The notes: a model not told the origin generated them from the letters alone. Shown: positions 36,620-52,433, counted from the first letter of the stretch. The stretch is DNA of 64,000 bases from Vibrio fortis (GCF_024347475.1 NZ_AP025487.1:3162001-3226000); one strand, 5' to 3'. Program-made: numbers and translations.

Positions 36620-38533
36620 TTATTGAAGCTTAAAGCGACCAACAATCGCGAGCAGCTGCTTGTTGCTATTGGTCAATTGAACGGTGCCTGCTGTAGCTTG
36701 AGCACCATTATCTGTAAGTTCATTCACCATCCCCTGAATCGTTGTCATGTTACGACTAACCTCATCAGTTACTGCACTTTGTTGGCTCGCTGCCGTAGCG
36801 ATCTCAAGGCCAAGATCATTAATCCGCACAATCGAGTTAACCATTACGTCTAAGCTCTGATTAACATTTTCTGTGGTGTGTGCTGTTTCTTCACAGCGCA
36901 CTTTGGTGTCATCCATGGCTTTAACAACGGTCTTAGTTCCCTCATTTAAGTTCGCCAACATGCTGTTGATCTCTGAAGTACTTTGCTGAGTTCTCGCAGC
37001 AAGCGCACGAACTTCATCAGCAACCACCGCAAAGCCACGCCCTTGCTCTCCTGCTCGCGCTGCTTCAATCGCTGCATTGAGTGCGAGTAAGTTAGTTTGG
37101 TCTGCAATCTCACCAATAACCGTTAGAACAGAGCCAATCTTTTGCGAGTCTTCGTTCATCGATTGAATGCTATGAGCCATAGCTTCAACCTCATCAACTA
37201 ATTCAGCTACGCTACGAACAGCGCTTGCAACAACCTCTTTGGACTGACTAGCCTCATCATTAGTCATCTTAGTAAATTCAGCTGTCTTAGAAGCGCTCTC
37301 AGCGACACTATCAGCCGTTGAACTCATCTCTGTCATAGCAGTGACTACCTGTGTAGTCTCCATTGCATGATTGGTCAGTACGGCTTCATTATTATGAGTT
37401 TGCTCTTCGAGTAAATGGATGTTTTGCGATATCTGGTTTGAAGCACTGGTCACTTCAAGCATCATTGCCTGTAGGTTACTAATAAACGTATTTACTGCCT
37501 CTGCTATCTGACCAAGGTCATCCTGAGAATGAACCTCTAATCGACGTGTCAGGTCACCATGTCCTTGTGATAAATCTAATATCGTACTCTTCAACGCTAG
37601 GATTGGTCGGTATGCGTAGTTGAGAATCACTAGGAAAATCGCACAAGAGATCGTAAGTAGAATAATGGCAGAATAGAGGGCTGCTTCTAATGCTTCATCC
37701 ATCTCGGCATAGGCGATAGATTTGTCGACGCCTACAAGTAAATGCCAAGTCACTCCATCATCAATTCGGATCGTTTGGAAGAAAGCCACTTTGTCCACTC
37801 CTCCCAGGCTATAGTCTTGCATACCAGATGGAATAGACAACAGAGAATCAGTCAGTGGCTTGAGATCGGCAAAGTCATAGAGTTTTGTCTCACCTGGAAC
37901 ATCAACTTCTCCATTAGAGGCAATCGTTAGACTGGTCTGGTCATATAGGCCCATCATAGCCCCAGGGAAAGGCGCTTTTCTTACCAGTTCATCAAGCAGA
38001 GTAAGCTCGATATCTGCAAGCAATACACCTTGTAGTTGACCTTGTGCATAAAACGGTTCTGCAATGCTGACCATTAAACTCTTCGTCAACGCATCACTGT
38101 AAATATCTGTCACGATAGTGCTGCGCTTAGCAACTGCCTGTTTATACCAATCTCGTGTTCTTGGGTCATACTGTGACAGGTCGCGTTTGCCACTATTGTT
38201 CCCGTAAGAACGCCCATCTTCATAACCAACCAAAATATCAGAAGCTGGAGAAGTATTCGCGATCTGTCTGATCATCAATAAAATTTGCTGGTCATTATCA
38301 ACAGAAACGAAGTCAGGTGCATTCGATACTAAGCCCGATTTAATGGTATCTAACCAAGTGGTAATAGTGTCGCTCGTGGTCTCAATCTTCAGCATCGAAT
38401 ATTCATTAATCCGTTCTTCAATAGACGCTGAAAGTTGTTGATAGGATAGGTAACTAGATACCGTTAATGACATTGTAATTAAGAGAATGACAACGGTAAC
38501 CACTCTTCCCTTAAAGCTACTTAACACATTCAT
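36620..38533 (-). CDS. Methyl-accepting chemotaxis protein (dCache type)
   Basis: This 637-residue receptor has an N-terminal membrane helix (about 11-30) and a periplasmic dCache-like sensor (about 35-275, with [13 protein letters not shown] and [11 protein letters not shown]). A second helix (about 288-308), HAMP domain and cytoplasmic coiled-coil domain follow. The kinase-contact hairpin [23 protein letters not shown] lies near residues 479-501 (described in two overlapping parts). The dCache class often binds amino acids; the ligand is not known. It has no C-terminal NWETF tether. Single-gene unit between the multicopper oxidase and the rRNA operon. Confidence 0.95.
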   Translation of the reverse strand: MNVLSSFKGRVVTVVILLITMSLTVSSYLSYQQLSASIEERINEYSMLKIETTSDTITTWLDTIKSGLVSNAPDFVSVDNDQQILLMIRQIANTSPASDILVGYEDGRSYGNNSGKRDLSQYDPRTRDWYKQAVAKRSTIVTDIYSDALTKSLMVSIAEPFYAQGQLQGVLLADIELTLLDELVRKAPFPGAMMGLYDQTSLTIASNGEVDVPGETKLYDFADLKPLTDSLLSIPSGMQDYSLGGVDKVAFFQTIRIDDGVTWHLLVGVDKSIAYAEMDEALEAALYSAIILLTISCAIFLVILNYAYRPILALKSTILDLSQGHGDLTRRLEVHSQDDLGQIAEAVNTFISNLQAMMLEVTSASNQISQNIHLLEEQTHNNEAVLTNHAMETTQVVTAMTEMSSTADSVAESASKTAEFTKMTNDEASQSKEVVASAVRSVAELVDEVEAMAHSIQSMNEDSQKIGSVLTVIGEIADQTNLLALNAAIEAARAGEQGRGFAVVADEVRALAARTQQSTSEINSMLANLNEGTKTVVKAMDDTKVRCEETAHTTENVNQSLDVMVNSIVRINDLGLEIATAASQQSAVTDEVSRNMTTIQGMVNELTDNGAQATAGTVQLTNSNKQLLAIVGRFKLQ

Positions 38534-38922
38534 TTTTAAGCTCTATTTTATAAATTTGAACAAATGTATCATTATTGAGACTTAACTTAATTACATTGCA
38601 ATAAAGTTAATATATCGATCACACTTTTATTGCACAAAATGCATTCACCCAATAAATGCGATCAGTATTAAACCTATAATTAGATTGATTAAATAGTGGA
38701 AGGGTTTAGTTGTGTACAGGAAGATGGTAGTTGTCGGCTAAGCCTAGCAGTGCATGGTTGAGGTTCCAAAGATCGGCAACGTTGGTAAGTCGGTTCCAAA
38801 TACGTTTGGACCTATTTCGGCGACATTAGCGATGAGACAGACACTGCAGTATAACGTAAAGGCTCATATTGAAAGACACGAGCCTTTGAATAACAACTTT
38901 GCTTCGCAGAAGCAATAGACGC
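38534..38922. other. 389-bp intergenic region without recognised gene
   Basis: The region between the chemotaxis receptor and the rrn terminator has no ORF I would support. It holds two copies of GGTTCCAAA 33 bp apart (38761 and 38794) and an AAAGGCTC / GAGCCTTT hairpin (about 38860-38888). A short AT-rich part near 38570-38700 should contain the receptor promoter. A small RNA is possible but not shown. Confidence 0.5.
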
Positions 38923-38950
38923 AAAAAAGCCCCAGCATTTCTGCTGAGGC
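38923..38950 (-). terminator. Terminator of the rRNA operon
   Basis: On the minus strand GCCTCAGCAG / ATGCTGGGGC followed by a T6 run, directly after tRNA-Trp. It ends the rrs-tRNA-rrl-rrf-tRNA transcript. Confidence 0.9.
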
Positions 38951-38958
38951 TTCATATA

Positions 38959-39035
<77 letters not shown>

Positions 39036-39093
39036 AAAATTTCAATACTGTAGATTCGAAAAAACCTCGCACTAGGCGAGGCTCTCGAATAAG

Positions 39094-39170
39094 TGGCGGA
39101 GTGGACGGGACTCGAACCCGCGACCCCCGGCGTGACAGGCCGGTATTCTAACCAACTGAACTACCACTCC
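39094..39170 (-). tRNA. tRNA-Asp (GTC anticodon)
   Basis: 77 nt with encoded CCA. The minus strand begins GGAGTGGTAGTTCAG and has anticodon GTC in CTGTCAC. It lies distal to 5S rRNA, as in several gammaproteobacterial rrn operons. A short hairpin (CCTCGC / GCGAGG) separates it from tRNA-Trp. Confidence 0.97.
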
Positions 39171-39209
39171 GCAGTGGTAAACACGTCTTTAGACGTGGTT
39201 CCAAAATTA

Positions 39210-39329
39210 AAGCCTGGCGATGTCCTACTCTCACATGGGGAAGCCCCACACTACCATCGGCGCTATTGCGTTTCACTTCTGAGTTCGGCATGGAATCAGG
39301 TGGGTCCACAACGCTATGGTCGCCAAGCA
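39210..39329 (-). rRNA. rrf: 5S rRNA
   Basis: About 120 nt. The minus strand begins TGCTTGGCGACCATAGCG, contains the conserved CCATGCCGAACTCAGAAGTG segment and ends ATCGCCAGGCT. Ends are set by comparison with E. coli 5S from memory and may be off by a base or two. Confidence 0.96.
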
Positions 39330-39448
39330 AATTCTTAAAATTCGGAAAGCTGTTTATTCTCTAAACTCATTCAAGTGCTCTTGTTTGCCTCTGCTTTTTA
39401 AAGCGGAAACAATGTTTTGAGTCCATCAAAACCCCTTGGGTGTTGTAT

Positions 39449-42338
<2,890 letters not shown>

Positions 42339-42565
42339 ATACAACCCGAAAGGGTCTTAGTGTATGGCAACTAACCAAGGTTTTTGGTTGTAATAAGAAG
42401 GGTTAGTTCTTATTACGTGTTTGCCGGACTCAATGGTGAATCAAACTAAGTTTGATTCGAATACAAGACACTTGAATGTGTTTGTGTTGTGTTTATCCAA
42501 AGGATAAACATTGAGAACTTTTAATTTGATTTAAATAACTGTGTTATTTAAATCAGTCAGCTTTC

Positions 42566-42581
42566 CAAATTGTTAAAGAGC
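42566..42581 (-). promoter_or_regulatory. Spacer boxA before 23S rRNA
   Basis: The minus strand reads GCTCTTTAACAATTTG, the second boxA usual in the 16S-23S spacer, which renews antitermination before 23S. Confidence 0.8.
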
Positions 42582-42651
42582 AAGTTTCTTTCGCTAATGA
42601 CTAGCTAATGAAAACCATTTTTAAAAGCACTATTGCTAATGCGCTTAAAGA

Positions 42652-42727
42652 TGGTGGGCGATACCGGGCTCGAACCAGTGACCCCCTGCTTGTAAGGCAG
42701 GTGCTCTCCCAACTGAGCTAATCGCCC
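42652..42727 (-). tRNA. tRNA-Val (TAC anticodon)
   Basis: 76 nt with encoded CCA. The minus strand begins GGGCGATTAGCTCAG with anticodon TAC (CCTTACAAG). Last of four tRNAs in the 16S-23S spacer. Confidence 0.97.
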
Positions 42728-42768
42728 ACATTAGTTTTAATTCCTCGTGGAGAAGAATTTCTCAAGAA

Positions 42769-42844
42769 TGGTGGAGCTAAGCAGGATCGAACTGCTGACC
42801 TCCTGCGTGCAAGGCAGGCGCTCTCCCAGCTGAGCTATAGCCCC
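42769..42844 (-). tRNA. tRNA-Ala (TGC anticodon)
   Basis: 76 nt with encoded CCA. The minus strand begins GGGGCTATAGCTCAG with anticodon TGC (CTTGCACG). Third tRNA of the spacer. Confidence 0.97.
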
Positions 42845-42873
42845 ATCTTGAGAGTCATTTCTAAAAGAAGAAA

Positions 42874-42949
42874 TGGTGGGTCGTGCAGGATTCGAACCTG
42901 CGACCAATTGATTAAAAGTCAACTGCTCTACCAACTGAGCTAACGACCC
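42874..42949 (-). tRNA. tRNA-Lys (TTT anticodon)
   Basis: 76 nt with encoded CCA. The minus strand begins GGGTCGTTAGCTCAG with anticodon TTT (ACTTTTAAT). Second tRNA of the spacer. Confidence 0.97.
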
Positions 42950-42951
42950 AA

Positions 42952-43027
42952 TGGTATCCCGTAGGGGAGTCGAACCCCTGTTACCGCCGTGAAAGGGCGG
43001 TGTCCTAGGCCTCTAGACGAACGGGAC
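42952..43027 (-). tRNA. tRNA-Glu (TTC anticodon)
   Basis: 76 nt with encoded CCA. The minus strand begins GTCCCGTTCGTCTAG with anticodon TTC (CTTTCAC). First tRNA after 16S; only 2 bp separate it from tRNA-Lys. The order Glu-Lys-Ala-Val is the spacer type known as GLAV in vibrios. Confidence 0.97.
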
Positions 43028-43115
43028 ACTGCATGAAGATATTGGGATATCTTCGTCTCTTTTACTTTCTAAACCGTATCAATCTGTGTGGACACTTATC
43101 GTGAATATCTTCGTA

Positions 43116-44668
<1,553 letters not shown>

Positions 44669-44846
44669 AAGATTTTGTGACTCAACGAATACTGATTACA
44701 TTCCCTATTCTTACGAATAGTGAATGTGAATTGACTGTGCCGAATCTTACGATTCGAATTGGTCACTCAGTTCATTGAAATCAAGTTGAAACCGAAGTTT
44801 CATTTTTGATATTCATCAACGAGTGCCCACACAGATTGATAGGTTT

Positions 44847-44861
44847 AAATTGTTAAAGAGC
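44847..44861 (-). promoter_or_regulatory. rrn leader boxA
   Basis: The minus strand reads GCTCTTTAACAATTT, matching the boxA consensus, between P1 and 16S. Confidence 0.82.
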
Positions 44862-45023
44862 TTTCCTTTTTGAGCTTCGCTCAAATCGGACGGCCATTTT
44901 AGCGATTTAAGTTTTAGTGTCAACCACTTTTTTCAAAACTTTTTTCAAGCGCTTAGCTTGGCTAATTTGGCTTGCTGATTCGTTTTGGTTTCCTAAGAAG
45001 CCATCCCGTGTCAGCGAGGTGGC

Positions 45024-45051
45024 ATTATAGAGATTGCGATCACATTGGCAA
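45024..45051 (-). promoter_or_regulatory. rRNA operon P1 promoter (right rrn copy)
   Basis: On the minus strand: -35 TTGCCA, 16-bp spacer, -10 TATAAT, GC-rich discriminator. Same layout as 950-977, with a different spacer sequence. yrdA is transcribed away from it on the other strand. Confidence 0.85.
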
Positions 45052-45171
45052 GCCCTTTTTTACGTTTTTTTTAGTTTTTTGATTGTTCGGATAAAAAACA
45101 CCCAAAAACGGCCATTTATCCTAGTCAGAGACCCAATAATACTCTTAAGCTAGCTATATAAAGGAGGATTT

Positions 45172-45717
45172 ATGAGTTCTATACGCAGTTATAAAGGTAT
45201 CGCACCGGAAATAGGCCAAGGTGTCTATATAGATGAAACCGCAGTATTAGTTGGTGATATCAAGATTGGTGACGACTCTAGCGTTTGGCCTTTAGTTGCC
45301 GCAAGAGGTGATGTCAATCATATCCATATAGGTCAACGCACAAACATCCAAGATGGTTCAGTTCTTCATGTCACCCATAAGAACAAGGAGAACCCTGAAG
45401 GCTACCCTTTGATTATTGGTGATGATGTCACAATTGGCCATAAGGTAATGCTGCATGGTTGTACCATTCAGGATCGGGTATTGGTTGGAATGGGAGCGAT
45501 CATTCTAGACAATGTTATTGTCGAGCAAGAGGTGATGATAGGCGCAGGCAGCTTAGTTCCGCCAAACAAGGTTTTGGAGAGTGGTTATTTATATGTGGGA
45601 AGCCCAGTAAAACAAGCACGCCCTTTAACGAATAAAGAGCTCGCGTTTCTCCAGAAGTCTGCCGACAACTATGTGCAGAACAAAAATGACTATTTAGATT
45701 CAGTTCGCCCTGTTTAA
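45172..45717 (+). CDS. yrdA: Gamma-class carbonic anhydrase family protein YrdA
   Basis: The 181 residues form a left-handed beta-helix of hexapeptide repeats with the three His metal positions seen in VNHIHIG, THKNKEN/VLHVTH and TIGHKVMLHGC. Family members are trimeric zinc or iron proteins related to gamma carbonic anhydrase, although YrdA activity is not well established. The ATG follows AAAGGAGG. The gene ends with a 4-bp convergent overlap with the DUF1488 gene, so both stops are shared territory. Confidence 0.93.
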   Translation: MSSIRSYKGIAPEIGQGVYIDETAVLVGDIKIGDDSSVWPLVAARGDVNHIHIGQRTNIQDGSVLHVTHKNKENPEGYPLIIGDDVTIGHKVMLHGCTIQDRVLVGMGAIILDNVIVEQEVMIGAGSLVPPNKVLESGYLYVGSPVKQARPLTNKELAFLQKSADNYVQNKNDYLDSVRPV

Positions 45718-45980
45718 GACGCTTGAATCTCAATTTGACCAGAGGAGTTAAACTCCTCTTCTTCTATTAGCTCTTCTGCTAGTTCTTCTAAGTCAAAACG
45801 CAGCTCACTGAACACCTCAATAGCTTGTTCATTTGTTACTTCACGTCCTGCTAGTTTTCCTAGCTCTTCTAAAGTAATAGTGCACTCGATGAGTGCGCCA
45901 CTTTGTTGAGCCGGGAAAACGACGCATTGATTCTCTGCATCCCAGGTTTGGATGTCAGGAAACAAAATTGACTGATTCAT
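45714..45980 (-). CDS. DUF1488 family protein (YrdB-like)
   Basis: This acidic 88-residue protein starts at 45980 (MNQSILFPD) after GAGGCT; a longer frame to 46049 runs back into aroE without support. The opening segment and the acidic helix FDLEELAEELIEEEEF fit DUF1488. Function unknown. It follows aroE by 2 bp, as yrdB follows aroE in E. coli. Confidence 0.88.
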   Translation of the reverse strand: MNQSILFPDIQTWDAENQCVVFPAQQSGALIECTITLEELGKLAGREVTNEQAIEVFSELRFDLEELAEELIEEEEFNSSGQIEIQAS

Positions 45981-45982
45981 TA

Positions 45983-46813
45983 TTAAGCCTCTAGGTTCTT
46001 TCTCAATTCTCTGAGGATTTGCTTTGTACCCGGTCTTAGACCTCGCCACAACATAAAGCTTTCAGCCGCCTGACCCACTAGCATGCCTAGGCCATCATAA
46101 GCAGCGTGGACACCATTATCCAATGCCCAGCGATTAAAGACCGTGTGTCCCGAACCATAGACCATGTCATAAACGGTACTTGTTGGTGTGAATATCTCGG
46201 CGGACACTTTTGGAAGTTCACCGCTCAACCCTGAAGAAGTAGAGTTAATGATCACATCAAAGCCTTCATTCACCTCATCAAGCCCAATGCCTGAGAGATG
46301 ACCAAAGGAAGTAAACATTTCTGCAAGTAGTTGTGCTTTAGAGGCTGTACGGTTGGCAATCACTAACTGGCGAGGAGTGTGGTCAAGCAATGGCTTAATC
46401 ACACCTCTTGCTGCACCGCCAGCTCCAAGCAGTAAAATACGAGCGTCTTTTAATACCACTTGGTGTTGCAATAAATCTTGGACAAGCCCCTCACCATCGG
46501 TGTTATCACCAATGATCTCACCGTCATCAAGCTTTTTAAGGGTGTTCACGGCGCCAGCTAGTTGAGCTCGCTCGGTTAGGCGATCCGCAAATTGGTATGC
46601 GTCTTCTTTAAATGGTGCTGTGACGTTACAGCCTTTACCACCATTGCCAAAGAAATCTTTCGCCGCAATGAGAAAATCACCAGGCTCAGGCTGTTGAGAT
46701 GTATAGGTAAGTTGCTGGTTCGTTTGGCGGGCAAATAGCGTATGAATAAATGGTGATTTACTTTGACTAATTGGGTTTCCAAAAACGGCATAGCGATCTA
46801 TGTACTGTGTCAT
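45983..46813 (-). CDS. aroE: Shikimate dehydrogenase AroE
   Basis: AroE reduces 3-dehydroshikimate with NADPH in aromatic amino acid synthesis. The 276-residue protein has the substrate motif NPISQSKSP (about 13-21), the catalytic Lys/Asp pair region [10 protein letters not shown] and DNTDGEG. The NADPH-binding GAGGAARGV lies near residues 127-135, followed by NRTASK. It is in the tsaC-hemF-aroE-DUF1488 series on the minus strand. Confidence 0.97.
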   Translation of the reverse strand: MTQYIDRYAVFGNPISQSKSPFIHTLFARQTNQQLTYTSQQPEPGDFLIAAKDFFGNGGKGCNVTAPFKEDAYQFADRLTERAQLAGAVNTLKKLDDGEIIGDNTDGEGLVQDLLQHQVVLKDARILLLGAGGAARGVIKPLLDHTPRQLVIANRTASKAQLLAEMFTSFGHLSGIGLDEVNEGFDVIINSTSSGLSGELPKVSAEIFTPTSTVYDMVYGSGHTVFNRWALDNGVHAAYDGLGMLVGQAAESFMLWRGLRPGTKQILRELRKNLEA

Positions 46814-46889
46814 ATCCTTACCTAACAGAGCTTATGAAAAAGGGTCATCGAATAACGACCCTATCACTATACCTATAAGGAAGGAAGTC

Positions 46890-47828
<939 letters not shown>

Positions 47829-48386
47829 TTAGCCCTGTCTTAATATTTGAGAAGTCTTGGCATCACGGATTTCACTTGGCTTATCACGGCCTCCCGTTTC
47901 ACCCTCAAGTATTGCCACCAGCTTATGACCAAGCTGTTGTTTCACTTCTTCTGTGGTCATACACGGCGGCTCACCCGACAGGTTTGCGCTGGTAGAGGTT
48001 AACGGCTTTCCAAGCGCATTACACATCTTCTGTACCAAAGGGTGATCGGTTACACGTACCGCTATTGAATCGAATTGACCACTCACCCAATCCGTCACTT
48101 GGCTACTAGCTGGCATGATCCAAGTAACTGGCCCTGGCCATGTCGCTTTCACACTGGCCAGTTGTTCGGCTGTGAGTTGGCTTTCATCTATATAGGGAAG
48201 CAGCTGTTCATAGCTAGCAGCAATCAAGATAAGACCCTTTTCCACCGGGCGCTGTTTAAGTTCAAGTAATTTTTGGATGGCTTGCGGGTTATCAGGGTCG
48301 CAGCCCACACCAAATACACCTTCAGTTGGGTAAGCGATGACTTCACCTTGTTGTAATGCCTGTAAAGTATTCTGAAAGTTGTCCAC
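47829..48386 (-). CDS. tsaC: TsaC (YrdC/RimN), threonylcarbamoyl-AMP synthase
   Basis: TsaC makes threonylcarbamoyl-AMP for the t6A modification of ANN-decoding tRNAs. The 185-residue protein has the YrdC signature [16 protein letters not shown] (about 16-31), LKQRP, the KGLILIAA stretch and [13 protein letters not shown] choose the GTG at 48386 because GTGAGG lies about 6 bp before it; a GTG at 48398 would add four residues and has no ribosome site. First gene of the tsaC-hemF-aroE series and divergent from purE. Confidence 0.93.
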   Translation of the reverse strand: MDNFQNTLQALQQGEVIAYPTEGVFGVGCDPDNPQAIQKLLELKQRPVEKGLILIAASYEQLLPYIDESQLTAEQLASVKATWPGPVTWIMPASSQVTDWVSGQFDSIAVRVTDHPLVQKMCNALGKPLTSTSANLSGEPPCMTTEEVKQQLGHKLVAILEGETGGRDKPSEIRDAKTSQILRQG

Positions 48387-48494
48387 GGGTTGCCTCACCT
48401 ATTTCTGCTATTAAACTCGTTAAGTGTACAAATAATCACTAACTGTGACTAAAGCTATTTGTTTATAAAATGTATCAAATGGCAACTTTGACTG

Positions 48495-48510
48495 ACGCAA
48501 ACGTTTTCCT
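48495..48510. promoter_or_regulatory. PurR operator of purEK
   Basis: ACGCAAACGTTTTCCT matches the PurR box ANGCAANCGNTTNCNT at every defined position. It overlaps the inferred -35 of the purE promoter, so purine-bound PurR would block transcription. Confidence 0.9.
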
Positions 48511-48532
48511 TAAGCAATTTTCCCCGTATAAT
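48504..48532 (+). promoter_or_regulatory. purE promoter
   Basis: A perfect -10 TATAAT (48527-48532) with a weak -35 TTTTCC 17 bp upstream, overlapping the PurR box. The start should fall near 48539, about 45 bp before the ATG. Confidence 0.65.
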
Positions 48533-48584
48533 GCGCGCAAATTATCTAAATCACTTAATCAAATCGTACCTGAAGGAGTTTGAG

Positions 48585-49070
48585 ATGACTGTCGGTATTA
48601 TCATGGGTTCTAAATCTGATTGGCCAACAATGAAGCTAGCAGCAGATATGTTGGATCAATTTGGCGTAGCGTACGAAACAAAAGTGGTTTCTGCTCACCG
48701 CACTCCTCAACTATTAGCAGATTACGCAACTAGCGCAAAAGAGCGTGGTATTAAGGTGATCATTGCAGGTGCGGGCGGTGCAGCTCATCTACCAGGTATG
48801 GCTGCGGCGTTTACGAGTGTTCCAGTTCTTGGTGTACCTGTTCAGTCGAAGGCGCTGAAGGGTATGGATTCTCTGCTTTCTATCGTGCAAATGCCAAAAG
48901 GTATCGCGGTAGGCACGCTAGCTATCGGTGAAGCAGGTGCAGCGAACGCGGGTATTCTAGCGGCACAAATCATTGGTACACACAATGAAGAAGTAATGGC
49001 AAAAGTAGAAGCATTCCGCTCTGAACAAACAGAAACGGTACTTGCTAATCCAAACCCTGCAGAGGACTAA
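48585..49070 (+). CDS. purE: PurE, N5-CAIR mutase
   Basis: PurE moves the carboxyl group of N5-CAIR to give CAIR in purine synthesis. The 161-residue protein starts at [16 protein letters not shown] (active-site GSKSDWPTM about 8-16) after a strong GAAGGAG; a frame open to 48531 is not supported. SAHRTP and [11 protein letters not shown] motifs follow. purK lies 5 bp downstream. Confidence 0.98.
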   Translation: MTVGIIMGSKSDWPTMKLAADMLDQFGVAYETKVVSAHRTPQLLADYATSAKERGIKVIIAGAGGAAHLPGMAAAFTSVPVLGVPVQSKALKGMDSLLSIVQMPKGIAVGTLAIGEAGAANAGILAAQIIGTHNEEVMAKVEAFRSEQTETVLANPNPAED

Positions 49071-49075
49071 TTCCC

Positions 49076-50206
49076 ATGCATGTTCTTGTGTTAGGCGCGG
49101 GCCAGCTTGCTCGTATGATGTCCCTAGCTGGGGCACCGCTGAATATTGAAATTTCTGCTTTTGATGTTGGCAGCAAAAATATTGTTCATCCATTAACGCA
49201 AGCGATTCTAGGTAACGGCTTAGAAAATGCGATAGAGCGCGCGGACGTCATTACTGCTGAGTTCGAACACATCCCTCATGATGTACTTGAAGTGTGTGAG
49301 CGCAGTGGCAAGTTCCTACCGACAACCGAAGCGATCAAAGCGGGCGGCGATCGTCGTCTTGAAAAAGCTCTGCTCGACCAAGCAGGTGTGAAGAACGCTA
49401 AATACGCGGTGATCAACGCTCGCGAAGACTTTGACCAAGCGATCTCGCATGTTGGCCTACCTATGGTGCTTAAAAGCACACTAGGTGGCTACGATGGCAA
49501 AGGCCAATGGCGTCTTAAATCATTAGACGCAGTGGAAAGTGTTTGGGCGGAGATGGCAGAGTGCATCGCGGCGACCGACAACCAAGCGATTGTTGCAGAA
49601 GAGTTTGTCCCATTTGATCGTGAGGTTTCTTTAATTGGTGCTCGTGGTAAAGATGGCGAAATTCAGGTTTACCCATTGGCTGAAAACGTTCATACCAATG
49701 GAGTGCTGAGTCTATCGACAGCGATTGATGACATTGAGCTACAGGAACAAGCTAAGACGATGTTCACTGCGGTTGCTGAGCGCTTGGATTACGTTGGTGT
49801 GCTAGCGCTTGAGTTCTTTGATGTTCAAGGTGCACTACTCGTTAACGAGATTGCGCCACGTGTTCATAACTCTGGTCACTGGACGCAACAAGGTGCTGAG
49901 ACTTGTCAGTTTGAGAATCACCTTCGTGCCGTATGTGGTATGCCGTTAGGTAGCACTAAGCTGATTCGCCCGACTGCAATGATCAATATCCTTGGTGAAG
50001 ACACACTACCAAATGAGATCCTAGCGCAAGCAGGGTGCCACGTTCACTGGTATGGCAAAGAAAAACGTGCAGGTCGTAAGATGGGTCACATCAACGTCAG
50101 TGCTGACTACACTGCAGAACTGCAACGCACGCTTTGCGGTCTAGCGAATATTCTGGATAAAGCAGCCTACCCTGCAATCCATGATTTTGCCGAGCAGATG
50201 CAGTAA
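49076..50206 (+). CDS. purK: PurK, N5-CAIR synthetase
   Basis: PurK makes N5-CAIR from AIR, bicarbonate and ATP. The 376-residue ATP-grasp protein begins [11 protein letters not shown] (about 4-14) and has [14 protein letters not shown] (ATP-binding, about 138-151), [13 protein letters not shown], and [14 protein letters not shown] in the C-terminal part. It forms an operon with purE under the PurR box and ends before a strong terminator. Confidence 0.97.
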   Translation: MHVLVLGAGQLARMMSLAGAPLNIEISAFDVGSKNIVHPLTQAILGNGLENAIERADVITAEFEHIPHDVLEVCERSGKFLPTTEAIKAGGDRRLEKALLDQAGVKNAKYAVINAREDFDQAISHVGLPMVLKSTLGGYDGKGQWRLKSLDAVESVWAEMAECIAATDNQAIVAEEFVPFDREVSLIGARGKDGEIQVYPLAENVHTNGVLSLSTAIDDIELQEQAKTMFTAVAERLDYVGVLALEFFDVQGALLVNEIAPRVHNSGHWTQQGAETCQFENHLRAVCGMPLGSTKLIRPTAMINILGEDTLPNEILAQAGCHVHWYGKEKRAGRKMGHINVSADYTAELQRTLCGLANILDKAAYPAIHDFAEQMQ

Positions 50207-50220
50207 GTTAAAATCAATTA

Positions 50221-50250
50221 AAAACGGCGCTCAATGAGCGCCGTTTTTTA
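50221..50250. terminator. Terminator of purEK, probably bidirectional
   Basis: The stem AAAACGGCGCTC / GAGCGCCGTTTT is followed by T-run. The convergent zinc-ribbon gene stops inside its right edge (50248). Confidence 0.93.
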
Positions 50251-50820
50251 TGCTTGTTCTTGAATGTGGTGACACTTTCGATCAGCACACTGCTTTTTAA
50301 CGCCATGTGCTGTTTTCTTCTCGACCAACAATGGGAATCGGCAAACTTCACAACGACCAATAATCGGTGGCTGATTTACTGCAAACTTGCACTTTGGGTA
50401 GTTATCACATGCAAAGAACAGTTTTCCGTAGCGAGACTTACGCTCAACAAGATGGCCTTTTCCACACTCTGGGCAGGCGACTTGTGGCGCTTGCGTCTGT
50501 TCTTCTTTCGGTTGATCGAGTGACTCTATGTGATGGCACTCTGGATAGCTGCTGCAGCCGATAAACATACCGTAGCGCCCCTGTCTTAATACCAACTCAC
50601 TTTGGCATTTAGGACAAGGCACACCGAGCTCTTTGACGATATGTCCATCGTTTTGATGCAGCGGCTTGATGTAGTCGCATGCTGGGTAATGAGTACACCC
50701 CATAAACGGGCCGTGCTTACCGTGACGAAGCTGTAACTCACCATCACACTGAGGACACGCTTCATGTTCGAGCGCATGCTCATGGGCGGAAAAAAGCTGA
50801 TGATCGATCTTACTACTCAT
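50248..50820 (-). CDS. yrdD: Topoisomerase-type zinc-ribbon protein (YrdD-like)
   Basis: This 190-residue protein is built of four zinc ribbons like the C-terminal fingers of topoisomerase I. They read CPQC...CTHYPAC, CPKC...CSSYPEC, CPEC...CDNYPKC and CEVC...CADRKC (about residues 21-45, 69-93, 114-140, 155-182). There is no cleavage domain, so it is not a topoisomerase. Function is unknown; single-stranded DNA or RNA binding is likely from the ribbons. It ends the LysM-dprA-smg-yrdD series. Confidence 0.92.
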   Translation of the reverse strand: MSSKIDHQLFSAHEHALEHEACPQCDGELQLRHGKHGPFMGCTHYPACDYIKPLHQNDGHIVKELGVPCPKCQSELVLRQGRYGMFIGCSSYPECHHIESLDQPKEEQTQAPQVACPECGKGHLVERKSRYGKLFFACDNYPKCKFAVNQPPIIGRCEVCRFPLLVEKKTAHGVKKQCADRKCHHIQEQA

Positions 50821-50832
50821 GACAAGCCTGTA

Positions 50833-51309
50833 TTAATGCAAGATACCTTGCTCTTTGGTGTACAACAGCTCTTCCATTTGCGTGTAAGCACTCTCATTAC
50901 CTGGTACGTTAAACAGCACCATTAAGATAATCCATTTGAGATCATCCAACTCAAACTCATTGGTTTCTAACCCCATCACTCGGTCGATCACCATCTCACG
51001 AATTTCAGTGGTCAGCACATTAATTTGCTCTAAGAATAGAAGAAAGCCGCGACACTCTAGATTGATTCGTGCCATTTCTCGCTTGGTATACACACGCATG
51101 GAGGTATTCGAAGAGACCGAAATCGCCGCTTGGCTGTCGGTTTCTTGCAATGCAGCGAGATCTTCTAACCAGTGAAGCGCCTTATAAATATCGTCTTGGT
51201 GAAACCCTGCTCGAAGTAATTCTTCTTCAAGCTCGTCTTGATCCACCTGCAATTCAGAATCGCTATGGATGTAGGTTTCAAACAGGTACATCAGAATGTC
51301 CATCATCAT
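50833..51309 (-). CDS. smg: Smg family protein (DUF494)
   Basis: This acidic 158-residue protein has the DUF494 start ([16 protein letters not shown]) and end ([14 protein letters not shown]). It is helical and cytoplasmic, of unknown function, and always found beside dprA. It starts 2 bp after the dprA stop, which suggests coupled translation. Confidence 0.93.
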   Translation of the reverse strand: MMMDILMYLFETYIHSDSELQVDQDELEEELLRAGFHQDDIYKALHWLEDLAALQETDSQAAISVSSNTSMRVYTKREMARINLECRGFLLFLEQINVLTTEIREMVIDRVMGLETNEFELDDLKWIILMVLFNVPGNESAYTQMEELLYTKEQGILH

Positions 51310-51311
51310 AG

Positions 51312-52424
51312 CTAGCCTCTCCCCTTTCGAATATAGCCACCAGAAACTGCAACAACATGCCCTAAAAGTTCTAACTCTAAGAGCTGCATCATGACCTCAT
51401 GCACAGGTATATGGGTTCGCTGTGCCAAAATATCAACGGGTGTCGCCTCTAACCCTACGTTAGCTAACAGATGTGGAAATGGCAATTGTTCATTTGCATT
51501 GTCAGTTGTTGGCGCATCAAACAGACTGGGTTGTACTTCAATAGACCAATCTAATAGGCTTTTTATTTCAACAAGGACATCTTGAGCACTCTGCACTAGG
51601 CAAGCGCCCGACTTGATTAAACTGTTTCCTCCACGACTGGTAGGGCTGTGTATTGAACCTGGCAAAGCAAAGACTTCACGCCCTTGTTCTAATGCGTAGC
51701 GAGCCGTAATCAAGGAACCGCTCTTTTCCGCCGCTTCAACCACCAATGTACCTAGCGACAAGCCACTAATAATGCGATTACGACGCGGGAAGTTTTCAGG
51801 ACGCGGCTTAGCAGAAGGGCGAAACTCAGAGATTAACGCCCCTTGTTCTGCGACTCGTTCCGCGAGTTTACGATGACGAGCCGGATAAACCGCATTCAAC
51901 CCAGAGCCTAATACAGCAAAGGTTTCTCCTCCACCCGACAAGGCTCCATCATGGGCATAACCATCAATACCGAGCGCCAGGCCACTAGTAACAATCAAAC
52001 CACTCTGGGCGAATTCTCGAGCGAAGGCTTTGGCTGTTTGCAAGCCTTCCAAGCTCGCATTGCGACTGCCGACCATCGCGATCTGAGGGTCACTCAGTGT
52101 TTTAATATTGCCGCGCACAAATAAGGCGCTCGGCGCACTGGCTATCTGTCGCAAGCAAGGTGGATACGCTGCACATTGGTGAGTAACGATATGATGTGTC
52201 GAATCTTGTGCTTGCCATGCTAAGCACTCTTCAATTAGAGGCTCAGTTTTGAATTTGAGGTAGGTTATTTGCGAATCTGAAAAACCAAGAGCCGACAGCT
52301 GTTCGTGGGTGTAATCAACAAGATTTTGAGGTGAATCGATAGCCAGCAAGCGCTTAAGACGCTTCATACCCAACTTAGGGACAAAACTTAACCTCAACCA
52401 CGCCGCTAGCTCTTGCTCTGTCAT
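51312..52424 (-). CDS. dprA: DprA/Smf, DNA-processing protein
   Basis: DprA protects incoming single-stranded DNA and loads RecA in natural transformation. The 370 residues have an N-terminal SAM-like part and the Rossmann-type core with MVGSRNAS (about 115-122), [40 protein letters not shown] and [17 protein letters not shown]-terminal winged helix of about 60 residues completes it. Many vibrios are naturally competent, and the intact gene fits that. Confidence 0.96.
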   Translation of the reverse strand: MTEQELAAWLRLSFVPKLGMKRLKRLLAIDSPQNLVDYTHEQLSALGFSDSQITYLKFKTEPLIEECLAWQAQDSTHHIVTHQCAAYPPCLRQIASAPSALFVRGNIKTLSDPQIAMVGSRNASLEGLQTAKAFAREFAQSGLIVTSGLALGIDGYAHDGALSGGGETFAVLGSGLNAVYPARHRKLAERVAEQGALISEFRPSAKPRPENFPRRNRIISGLSLGTLVVEAAEKSGSLITARYALEQGREVFALPGSIHSPTSRGGNSLIKSGACLVQSAQDVLVEIKSLLDWSIEVQPSLFDAPTTDNANEQLPFPHLLANVGLEATPVDILAQRTHIPVHEVMMQLLELELLGHVVAVSGGYIRKGRG

Positions 52425-52433
52425 GAGAGAACC

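Noticed and set aside
42737..42934. 65-codon ORF on the minus strand near 42.8 kb
   Set aside because: It runs through the tRNA-Lys and tRNA-Ala genes and is a known type of false tRNA ORF.
45714..45717. Overlap of yrdA and DUF1488 as an assembly fault
   Set aside because: Both frames are intact and convergent; a 4-bp stop overlap is common. The same is seen at 60035-60038.
50248..50820. Truncated topoisomerase I pseudogene
   Set aside because: Four intact zinc ribbons, a proper start and conserved position next to smg and dprA show a real stand-alone protein.
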